This document shows, in pieces, positions 53,713 to 64,000 of a DNA stretch of 64,000 nucleotides (position 1 is the first letter of the stretch; each line of letters begins with the position of its first letter). Origin of the DNA: Filimonas lacunae (GTDB taxonomy: Bacteria; Bacteroidota; Bacteroidia; Chitinophagales; Chitinophagaceae); assembly GCF_002355595.1 (NCBI RefSeq), contig NZ_AP017422.1:248001-312000 (forward strand), written 5' to 3'. The position numbers and the translations under genes were made by a program. Under the pieces are notes generated by a model, which worked only from the letters and a program-made list of their open reading frames with translations, searched no databases and was not told where the DNA came from.

Positions 53713-56202
53713 TTACTTCAGTTTTTCTTCCAGTAACTTAATCTCTGCTTCTACTGCCTGCTTATTGCTGGTTTGCGTTAAAGCGGCTTTCTTACGTTTC
53801 AGCAACTTTTGCATGTCTTTTAAAATAGCGGTGCGGTACTTAGGAGCAAAGGCGGCAGCCTGTCTGCTAAAAGCGCTTACCGCATTTAAACCGGTTTTAA
53901 AATGCTCGGTATCTTCTACTTTAGATAAGTATGCCAGGAAGGTAAAGCCCTGTTCAAATTTCTCATACATAGTAGCAGAAGAAAAAGCCTGGTACATGCT
54001 GTCGAAATGACTATCTGTTAAAGTAAATACTTCAATTTTTTCAACGGCATCTTCCAGGTTGTCACGCGCATCTTTTTTTAGGAAGTTTAATTGTGCAATG
54101 GCTTTGGCTTCATTCACCTCGGCCAGTGCCAGTAAACCGGCACCTGCTACTGAATAAGAAGAATCGGTGGTGGCCTTTAAAAAGAATGCTTCGTCAGTAG
54201 GGCGCTGTAAAGTGCTTAATAAGCTGATAGCAGCTGCACGGTTGGTACGCTTCACATCTGATTTTGCTATTTTTTCCACTTTCGGCACTAAGGTTTCATC
54301 CAGCGGATTACCTATCAGCCCCTTGATAACAATATTGCGGATGCCTGCATAAGAATCGTTTAAAGCCTGTGCTATAAAGGCAATGGCTTCTTTCGGATTT
54401 TCATCCATATGCTCCAATGCGTATTCCACCGCTTCGCGTCTGTCTACATAATTACCGGCATATTTGTATTGGTAAATGTATTCTGCCAGGGTTTTATGCT
54501 CTTCTTTCAGGGCCAGTAAAATTTTATCGCCATCTACGTTAATCAGCTCAGGCTTAGCGGGCACGGCAAAAGAGAAAGTATCCGCTTTATTGCTGATCCA
54601 AACAGTATAACGCTTTTTCAGTGTGCCATTATAAATATCAATATCTACCGGCATGCGGAATACTTTGTTGCTTACCTGCATCTGGGTGATGTAAACGGTA
54701 GCTTTTTTAGCGGTATCGTTATAATTGTAGCTGATGTCGAGGTGTGGATGTCCGCTTCCATAATACCACTGGTTAAAATACCAGTTTAAATCCTGCCCGG
54801 TTATTTCTTCAAAAGCCATACGCAACTGGTGTGTTTCGGCCGATTTGAATTTGTTTTGTGTCAGGTAGAGGTTCAGTGATTTAAAGAAAGCAGAATCGCC
54901 GATGTAGTGTCGTAACATATGTAAAATGCGGCCGCCTTTGTTATAGCTTACTGCATCAAACATATCTTCATGTGTGCGGTAGTAAAAACGCACCAGGTCT
55001 TTGTTGTCGCTGCCGCTGTGCAGGTAGCCCTGCATGTCGTCATAGTTCTGCTCAGCGCCTTCATCCTTGCCATATTTAAACTCTTTCCACATGGTTTCGC
55101 TGTAGTTGGCAAAGCTTTCGTTTACGGTAAGATTGCTCCAGCTTTCAGCGGTAACCAGGTCGCCAAACCATTGGTGAAACAGTTCGTGTGCCACATATTC
55201 TTCATACTTGTTGCCATCTGCCAATTGTCTTGCATTCTGTTGCAGCTTGTCGGTATGTAAAGTGGCGGTGGTATTTTCCATAGCGCCGCTTACATAATCA
55301 CGACCTGTCATTTGCGAATATTTGGCCCAGGGATAGTCAATACCCGTAATGCGTCCATAAAAAGCCATCATTTCGGGTGTTAAACCAAAGATGCCTTTAG
55401 CGGTGGGGGCATATTCCTTTTCTACATAATACCATACATCCTTGTCTTTATACTTGTCCTTGATAACAGCAAAATCACCCACGCCCATGAAGAAGAGGTA
55501 GGGAGCATGCGGTTGTGTCATTTTCCAGGTATCTGAACGGGTGCCGTCTGTATTTTTTTTCTGTGCGGTTAATAAGCCGTTACTCAGGGTAACATACTTA
55601 TCAGGCACGGTCATCGTAATTTCTTCTGTAGTTTTTTGGTTAGGATGGTCTATCGTTGGGCACCAGGCGCTGGTGGCTTCTGTTTCGCCCTGGGTCCATA
55701 TCTGGGTAGGTTTGTTTTTTTCTTCGCCTTTCGGGTTGATAAAATATAAACCTTTGGCGTCGGTAATAGCAGCACTTCCTTCGGCCTTTAGTTCGTTAGG
55801 CTTGCTTACATAATCAATATACACAGTATAGTTGTCGGCTGCGGTGTATTGTTTATCCAGTGCAATGTGCAGTTCCAGCGAATCATAACGGTAGGCTAAA
55901 GGCTTATTAGTGCCATTTTGTACCAGGGCAACGGTATTAATGTTCATGCCCTTTGCGTCCAGTATCAGCGAGTCGGTGGTGTAAAAATGCGGGTGAAGCG
56001 TAATCCAGGCTTTTCCATACATATAAGCCTTGTCGTAGTCGAATCGTACGTCCAGTTTAGTGTGTACAAGGTCGTTTGTTTTGAGGGCAGTTGCTCTGTA
56101 TTGTTTTTTCCAGGGCTCTTCTTGTCGCGTTTTTTTTGCAGGTTCCTGGGCAACGGCAGCAAAAGACGCCAATGCACAGGCAGTAAGCACATATTTTATC
56201 AT
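53713..56202 (-). CDS. M1 family zinc aminopeptidase
   Basis: 829 residues with a signal peptide (LTACALASFAAVAQE). Exopeptidase motif GAMEN (VSGAMENTTA), zinc motif HELFH (about 338-342) followed by NESFA about 20 residues later, and ESWSNLTVNESF. A C-terminal HEAT-like region (after about 600) and Lys-rich end follow. It hydrolyses N-terminal amino acids from peptides in the periplasm or outside. Stands alone, with a convergent terminator. Confidence 0.94.
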   Translation of the reverse strand: MIKYVLTACALASFAAVAQEPAKKTRQEEPWKKQYRATALKTNDLVHTKLDVRFDYDKAYMYGKAWITLHPHFYTTDSLILDAKGMNINTVALVQNGTNKPLAYRYDSLELHIALDKQYTAADNYTVYIDYVSKPNELKAEGSAAITDAKGLYFINPKGEEKNKPTQIWTQGETEATSAWCPTIDHPNQKTTEEITMTVPDKYVTLSNGLLTAQKKNTDGTRSDTWKMTQPHAPYLFFMGVGDFAVIKDKYKDKDVWYYVEKEYAPTAKGIFGLTPEMMAFYGRITGIDYPWAKYSQMTGRDYVSGAMENTTATLHTDKLQQNARQLADGNKYEEYVAHELFHQWFGDLVTAESWSNLTVNESFANYSETMWKEFKYGKDEGAEQNYDDMQGYLHSGSDNKDLVRFYYRTHEDMFDAVSYNKGGRILHMLRHYIGDSAFFKSLNLYLTQNKFKSAETHQLRMAFEEITGQDLNWYFNQWYYGSGHPHLDISYNYNDTAKKATVYITQMQVSNKVFRMPVDIDIYNGTLKKRYTVWISNKADTFSFAVPAKPELINVDGDKILLALKEEHKTLAEYIYQYKYAGNYVDRREAVEYALEHMDENPKEAIAFIAQALNDSYAGIRNIVIKGLIGNPLDETLVPKVEKIAKSDVKRTNRAAAISLLSTLQRPTDEAFFLKATTDSSYSVAGAGLLALAEVNEAKAIAQLNFLKKDARDNLEDAVEKIEVFTLTDSHFDSMYQAFSSATMYEKFEQGFTFLAYLSKVEDTEHFKTGLNAVSAFSRQAAAFAPKYRTAILKDMQKLLKRKKAALTQTSNKQAVEAEIKLLEEKLK

Positions 56203-56277
56203 GAAACGGTATTTGAAGCTATAAATGTAAATGAAACCACAATGTATTGTGTAATCGTGGCCCGATTGTGGCAGATA

Positions 56278-56309
56278 TTAGCTTATTTACGTGACTTACT
56301 ATAGATTTG
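56278..56309 (+). promoter_or_regulatory. Promoter of the DUF4476 gene
   Basis: TTAG (56278-56281), 20 bp, then TAGATTTG (56302-56309), a full match to TAnnTTTG. The start codon follows after 26 bases. Confidence 0.6.
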
Positions 56310-56335
56310 TCACTATTATAAAACTGGCATTCAGG

Positions 56336-57697
56336 ATGAAGTGTACATTTTTTAGAATACAAGCCCTCTTATTGCTTATTGTATTGTTGAGTTGCCAATT
56401 GATAGGATTTGCCCAGCAAAGTCATTTTATCTATATACAATCTGATAACAAACAGCCTTTCTACGTAGAGTTCAATAAGAAAAGCTATAGCTCCAGCAGC
56501 ACAGGCTATTTAATTATATCTAAAATACCGGATGGCAACCAGTCTGTTACTTTAGGCTTTACCGGTACTAAGCTACCAGCCTTTGATTTTCAGCTGTTGG
56601 TAGATGCAGATGCTGGCTTTGCCCTCAAAAATTATAATGAAAAGGGATGGGGGTTGTTTAACCTGCAAACCATGGCAATTACTATGGGAACTGCTTCGTT
56701 AAAAGCAGCTACCCAACCGCAAAAAACTGAACCTGCTGCGCCGGTGGCTACCACTAAACCAGCCGCCAGCAACCAATTTGGCGATATGTTGTCGCAGGTG
56801 GTAGACGATCCGGATTTGGCTAAAGGCACCGGAATGCAGTCGTCAACTGCTGAAAAAACAACTACAACTGGTACTAAACCTGCAACTAAGCCCGCAGCAG
56901 GCGGTACAAAGCCAGCTGGTAAAGGCACTAAAAGCAAGCCGGTAGTGACCGAAAAGCCTGTAGAAGCGGCTGAAGAAGATGTATATGGCAATGCTGCTAC
57001 CAAAGGGGTAATCAAAGCAGGGGAAGAGCAGGGCGATAAAGGCACCGCCATGGTATTTATCGACTTTAATAATAAAGGAAGTGATACCGTTAAAATATTT
57101 ATTCCGGAAGTAAAGGATTCGGTTGTTACGGCACAGGAACCAGCGCCCGCTGATACGGTACGTGTACCAGAAAAGCAGGCCGCTGCGGAGAAGCCCAAAG
57201 AGCGGGAAGTGGTAAAAGATACGGTAGTGGTGGCAAAAGAAACAGGGGCAGTAGGTAATCCATTTTATACCAAACCAGCAGAGCAAACGCAGTCTGTAGA
57301 GCAGGTACAGCCTGTTGAAAACAAAACCAGTGCTACTGTTACCACAGATACCACTTCTTCCGAGCCTATTCCTGAATTAAAAGTAGCTGCCTATAACTCC
57401 AACTGCACAGGTGGAATGGCTTCTGATAAAGACCTGGATAAGTTGCGTAAAAGGATGGTAAGTGAAGGCGCGGATGATAAAATGATTGTTACTGCTAAAA
57501 AAGCATTCAAGCAAAAGTGCTATACCACTGAGCAGATTAAAACTTTAGGCATGCTGTTTTTTACAGATGAAAGCAGGTATGCTTTCTACGATGCAGCTTA
57601 TCCGTTCGTATATGACGTAACCAATTATGTAAGTTTGGAAAAAATGCTGCTGGACGATTATTTTAAAAAGCGTTTCAGAGCCATGTTACGTCCGTAA
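56336..57697 (+). CDS. Secreted DUF4476 protein
   Basis: 453 residues from the ATG at 56336 (signal LLLLIVLLSCQLIGFAQQ). Residues of about 30-130 form a beta-rich domain (FIYIQSDNKQPFYVEFNKKS); a Pro/Thr/Lys-rich low-complexity linker occupies about 130-360. The C-terminal 90 residues (NCTGGMASDKDLDKLRKRMV and following) are DUF4476. Function unknown; periplasm or cell surface. Ten bases separate it from truA. Confidence 0.85.
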   Translation: MKCTFFRIQALLLLIVLLSCQLIGFAQQSHFIYIQSDNKQPFYVEFNKKSYSSSSTGYLIISKIPDGNQSVTLGFTGTKLPAFDFQLLVDADAGFALKNYNEKGWGLFNLQTMAITMGTASLKAATQPQKTEPAAPVATTKPAASNQFGDMLSQVVDDPDLAKGTGMQSSTAEKTTTTGTKPATKPAAGGTKPAGKGTKSKPVVTEKPVEAAEEDVYGNAATKGVIKAGEEQGDKGTAMVFIDFNNKGSDTVKIFIPEVKDSVVTAQEPAPADTVRVPEKQAAAEKPKEREVVKDTVVVAKETGAVGNPFYTKPAEQTQSVEQVQPVENKTSATVTTDTTSSEPIPELKVAAYNSNCTGGMASDKDLDKLRKRMVSEGADDKMIVTAKKAFKQKCYTTEQIKTLGMLFFTDESRYAFYDAAYPFVYDVTNYVSLEKMLLDDYFKKRFRAMLRP

Positions 57698-57706
57698 TTT
57701 TGCCGA

Positions 57707-58459
57707 ATGCCCCGATATTTTTTAGAAGTAGCATACAAAGGAACCCGGTATAGTGGTTTTCAGATTCAGGAGAACGTGGCCACTATACAGGCTGAGGTAG
57801 AAAGAGCCTTGAAGGTGCTGTCGCGCCAGGAAATAGAATTAACCGGTTCTTCCCGCACAGATGCCGGGGTACATGCTTTGCAAAACTATTTTCATTTTGA
57901 CAGTGACAGGGAATGGACGCCCAGGCAACTATACAGCCTGAATGCTATAATAGAACCAGACGTGGTGATTAAACGTATTACACCCGTTCCGGACGATGCG
58001 CACAGCCGTTTTCATGCTACAGCGCGGGAGTATAATTATCATATCTACAGTAAAAAAGACCCGTTTCGCGACGATAGGGCTTATTTCTTTCCTTATACAT
58101 TAGACACTGCCTTATTAAATCAGGCCGCTGCTATTTTGATGGAGTACCGGGATTTTACCTCTTTCTCTAAACGAAATACCCAGGTAAAAACTTTCCTGTG
58201 TAGCATCGAAATTTCCCAATGGCATTTCAACGAAGACGGAACCTTGTATTACCACGTAAAAGCGAATCGTTTTTTGCGGGGTATGGTACGGGGCCTTGTA
58301 GCCACCATGTTGAAAGTGGGCCGGGGAGCTTTATCACTGGATGATTTCAGAAAAGTGATTGAAGCCAAAGATTGCAGTAAGGCCGATTTTTCGGCCCCGG
58401 GTCATGGCTTATTCCTGGTGGCGGTGCATTATCCGGAAGGCCTTTTGAACAATGAGTAG
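57707..58459 (+). CDS. truA: tRNA pseudouridine synthase A
   Basis: 250 residues. Makes pseudouridine at positions 38-40 of tRNAs. The start MPRYFLEVAYKGTRYSGFQI, catalytic GSSRTDAGVHALQNYFHFD (Asp52), FHATAREYNYHIY and the C-terminal RMVRGL region with LVATMLKVG are present. Length is normal for the family. Downstream begins a noncoding region with the phased repeats, then the rRNA promoters. Confidence 0.96.
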   Translation: MPRYFLEVAYKGTRYSGFQIQENVATIQAEVERALKVLSRQEIELTGSSRTDAGVHALQNYFHFDSDREWTPRQLYSLNAIIEPDVVIKRITPVPDDAHSRFHATAREYNYHIYSKKDPFRDDRAYFFPYTLDTALLNQAAAILMEYRDFTSFSKRNTQVKTFLCSIEISQWHFNEDGTLYYHVKANRFLRGMVRGLVATMLKVGRGALSLDDFRKVIEAKDCSKADFSAPGHGLFLVAVHYPEGLLNNE

Positions 58460-58498
58460 CCCTGTGTTAGAATTATCTTCCTGATGAATGCATAGAAA

Positions 58499-59125
58499 AG
58501 CCTGCTATAGAAGATTGAGCTGTAGATTCTGCAATAATTCACGGTGCAATAAAATTTTCCTGAAACGCTTCACATAATCCGGATTACTCTTGCTTCTTTT
58601 TAGGTGCCGCAGTGAGGGAAATGTGCGGCTGTAGATATTATATATGCGCCGCTGTGAAAGAATCTACAGTGCTGAGAGCGCTTTGCAGGCGGCTCAATTG
58701 TAAAAATATGCGGCGCAATATTCTTTACATGCGCCTGTAGAAAAAATATGGGTGCCGCAAGATTGTTTCCTTAGCACTGTAGAAAAGATTTATGCGGCTC
58801 AATATTTTATAACTGCGCCTGAGTAAAAGAAAATAAGTGCTGAATATTCTTTACTCAGCCTCCGTGAAAGAATCTGGAGTGCTGTTTTTTTCTTACCCGG
58901 AGCTGAGTAAGAAAAAAAGAGTGCTGAATATTCCTTACTCAGACGCATGTGAAAGCTAATGGGCTGTGATTTTTTTTCACTGCGGCGCAAGTAAAAAATA
59001 TTGCGACACCTAAATCATTTCTACAGGCGCAGTTAAAGAATATTGCGCCGCTATATTTTTAAATTGCGCCGCAGTTTTTTTTATTTGAGGGGCTAAAAAG
59101 CCTGGATCAGGCGCTAAAAAGTGCT
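58499..59125. repeat. Phased array of GC-rich nodes with 21-bp period
   Basis: About 25 nodes of the type GYGSYG (GTGCCGC, GCGCCGC, GTGCTG and similar) start at 58604, 58623, 58646, 58669, 58689, 58710, 58731, 58752 and so on to 59110. Mean spacing is 21.1 bp, with runs of exactly 21 (58837 to 58942). Cores between nodes are AT-rich, and several are complementary to a neighbour, giving about 40-nt hairpins (58819-58858, 58903-58942, 58629-58669). Looser nodes reach back to 58499. No coding frame explains it. Its role is unknown. Confidence 0.85.
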
Positions 59126-59292
59126 TCCGGATGTTATGATTAGGCGAGATAGGGGAGGTTTTGAAACCTTTATATCATAGTACACTTATATAATACAGGC
59201 TCTATTGTTCAGCTCTTGTAACTACATAATAGGTAAAGTGCTGCTGTTCAGCCTTGTTTCCTTGAAAATATTTGCAAAAAGGGGTAATTATA

Positions 59293-59323
59293 TTTGGTAG
59301 CGTAACAAAGGTTCTTATCTTTG
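59293..59323 (+). promoter_or_regulatory. rRNA operon promoter P1
   Basis: TTTG (59293-59296), 19 bp, TATCTTTG (59316-59323). Confidence 0.8.
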
Positions 59324-59398
59324 CCGCCCACTACACAAATAGCGGGCAGTTCTTTAAACAGCAAGTGGTAAAAAAGGTTGAAAATAACTAAAAATAAA

Positions 59399-59429
59399 TT
59401 TGGTGAATGTTTCGAAACTGTTACCTTTG
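59399..59429 (+). promoter_or_regulatory. rRNA operon promoter P2
   Basis: TTTG (59399-59402), 19 bp, TACCTTTG (59422-59429). Confidence 0.85.
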
Positions 59430-59509
59430 CACTCCCAATAAAACGGGAACAGTTCATTGAAAATCAGCGGTTTATAAAGAATTAACTTCAAAAATAATTC
59501 AAAAATAAA

Positions 59510-59542
59510 TTTGCTAATTTGAAATAAAAACTGCTACCTTTG
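59510..59542 (+). promoter_or_regulatory. rRNA operon promoter P3
   Basis: TTTG (59510-59513), 21 bp, TACCTTTG (59535-59542). This is the one closest to the 16S gene. Confidence 0.8.
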
Positions 59543-59586
59543 CAACCCGAATGAAACGAAAGTGACGGACGGAAACGCAAAAAAGC

Positions 59587-59666
59587 TCTTGTACTTTGAA
59601 AATGATGACCGGCTCTAAGGCCTACAGGATCGAAACCTGACCATCAGCAATTTTTAAGTTCTTTGA
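59587..59666 (+). promoter_or_regulatory. 16S leader element with boxA-like sequence
   Basis: GGCTCTAAGGCCTACAGG (59611-59628) with a small hairpin CAGG-ATCGAAA-CCTG, then AAGTTCTTTGA (59656-59666), which resembles the boxA antitermination site. The same arrangement recurs before the 23S gene. Confidence 0.6.
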
Positions 59667-59781
59667 AAGAATGGAAGCAACAGTACTACTTTAAATAGTA
59701 GGTAAGTGTAAGCAACGTAACAAAATTAAAATTCACAGACGCAATTTCGAGAGAAATTAAGTTAGTGATCAAAACTCATTT

Positions 59782-61312
<1,531 letters not shown>

Positions 61313-61439
61313 AGAGCGACGCTCACTTTTTAATTGTTGTTTCCTTCTTCTTTCAATTTTTATTTGTCTGATTAGATAAATAAAAAACATAACTAAAAAA
61401 TAAAGATCTTTCAGATACTGAAATAGTATGACTCGAAAC

Positions 61440-61513
61440 AGACCCGTAGCTCAGTTGGTTAGAGCGCTACACTGATAATGTAGAGGTCACCAGTTCAACT
61501 CTGGTCGGGTCTA
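61440..61513 (+). tRNA. tRNA-Ile (GAU)
   Basis: 74 nt in the 16S-23S spacer. Acceptor AGACCCG pairs with CGGGTCT. The anticodon loop CTGATAA holds GAT. Discriminator A; CCA not encoded. Confidence 0.95.
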
Positions 61514-61531
61514 CTAATAAAAGGTTTTACT

Positions 61532-61605
61532 GGGGGGTTAGCTCAGTTGGCTAGAGCATCTGCCTTGCACGCAGAGGGTCATCGGTTCGACTCCGATATC
61601 CTCCA
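61532..61605 (+). tRNA. tRNA-Ala (UGC)
   Basis: 74 nt. Acceptor GGGGGGT pairs with ATCCTCC (two G-U pairs). The anticodon loop CTTGCAC holds TGC. Discriminator A; CCA not encoded. Confidence 0.95.
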
Positions 61606-61644
61606 CATTAAAGCTGTAAGCGGATTGCAAACAGCAACTACACA

Positions 61645-61759
61645 AGTTCTTTTGAAATTAATGAGATATGGCTTTAAGGCCTAAAGGTTCATAACCTTAC
61701 TATCTACAAGATTTTACCGGAAGTATCTTCGGATACGGAAAGTAATTGAAGTTCTTTGA
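61645..61759 (+). promoter_or_regulatory. 23S leader element with boxA-like sequence
   Basis: GGCTTTAAGGCCTAAAGG (61670-61687) with hairpin AAGG-TTCATAA-CCTT, a GTATC-TTCG-GATAC hairpin (about 61723-61736), then AAGTTCTTTGA (61749-61759). Parallels the 16S leader. Confidence 0.6.
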
Positions 61760-61850
61760 CATATTGGGAAAGCAAAATTACTAAAGAGAGATTTTATATA
61801 GTGGAGTTCATTTTAGGATGAACAAATGCTGAATAAAAACATGTAAGTTT

Positions 61851-64000
<2,150 letters not shown>

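Noticed and set aside
58799-58990. 63-codon open frame with repeated RLSKEYSAL
   Set aside because: The repeats follow from the 21-bp node array, whose unit length varies from 19 to 23 bp, so a frame is not maintained. No start signal.
58604-59115. CRISPR array or tandem repeat minisatellite
   Set aside because: No identical direct repeats; units are degenerate, with no spacer-repeat layout, and no cas genes are nearby.

Overview
The window looks like chromosome of a Bacteroidota member, most likely family Chitinophagaceae (genus not resolved). Evidence: 16S sequence with the 3' end GGAATACCTCC, promoters of the Bacteroidota form TTTG-N19..21-TAnnTTTG, TonB-dependent/OMP beta-barrel receptors, LytS/LytTR pairs, GH92, DUF3667 and DUF4476 families, and weak Shine-Dalgarno sequences in front of most genes. 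No phage, integrase, transposase or CRISPR array was found. The window ends inside an rRNA operon.

Layout. 0-8.5 kb (minus): the 5' end of pbpC, an FtsX/MacB-type permease and a giant alpha-2-macroglobulin lipoprotein. 8.6-10.4 kb: an AraC regulator followed by an outer-membrane barrel gene whose promoter carries a 21-bp-spaced direct repeat. 10.4-17.5 kb: an AAA/DUF4143 ATPase preceded by 33-bp-spaced repeats, a membrane-anchored papain-like protease, a beta-CASP nuclease, a small antitoxin-like gene, a methyltransferase and a DEAD-box helicase. 17.5-25.9 kb: small secreted proteins, a GNAT enzyme, a TonB-dependent receptor divergent from a LytS/LytTR system, a lipoprotein dioxygenase and a pirin-like gene. 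26-32.4 kb: GH5-like and GH92 glycosidases, an HxlR/nitroreductase divergent pair, and an SDR plus DUF892 stress pair. 32.5-38.3 kb: a CPA2 antiporter, a second LytS/LytTR pair, a fused sterol desaturase-lipoprotein gene and a Spy-like protein. 38.3-45.3 kb: an LpxR-like deacylase, APS kinase plus sulfotransferase, lipoproteins, DUF3667 and LuxR genes. 45.3-48.1 kb: two identical tRNA-Glu genes and gap-pgk. 48.1-51 kb: a LolA-like, secreted YidD-like and two TPR/membrane proteins in one overlapping operon. 51-58.5 kb: TM2, LemA-TPM-TPM, M1 aminopeptidase, DUF4476 and truA. 58.5-64 kb: an unusual phased repeat array, three tandem promoters, then 16S, tRNA-Ile, tRNA-Ala and a partial 23S.

The most unusual structure is the noncoding stretch at 58.6-59.1 kb. 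About 25 short GC-rich nodes recur with a mean spacing of 21 bp, separated by AT-rich cores. Several neighbouring cores are complementary, so the stretch reads as a chain of roughly 40-nt hairpins directly upstream of the rRNA promoters. Other points for follow-up are the two candidate operators with exact 21-bp spacing (AraC-type and LytTR-type), the repeats in front of the DUF4143 ATPase, the in-frame fusion gene, and the YidD-like operon.
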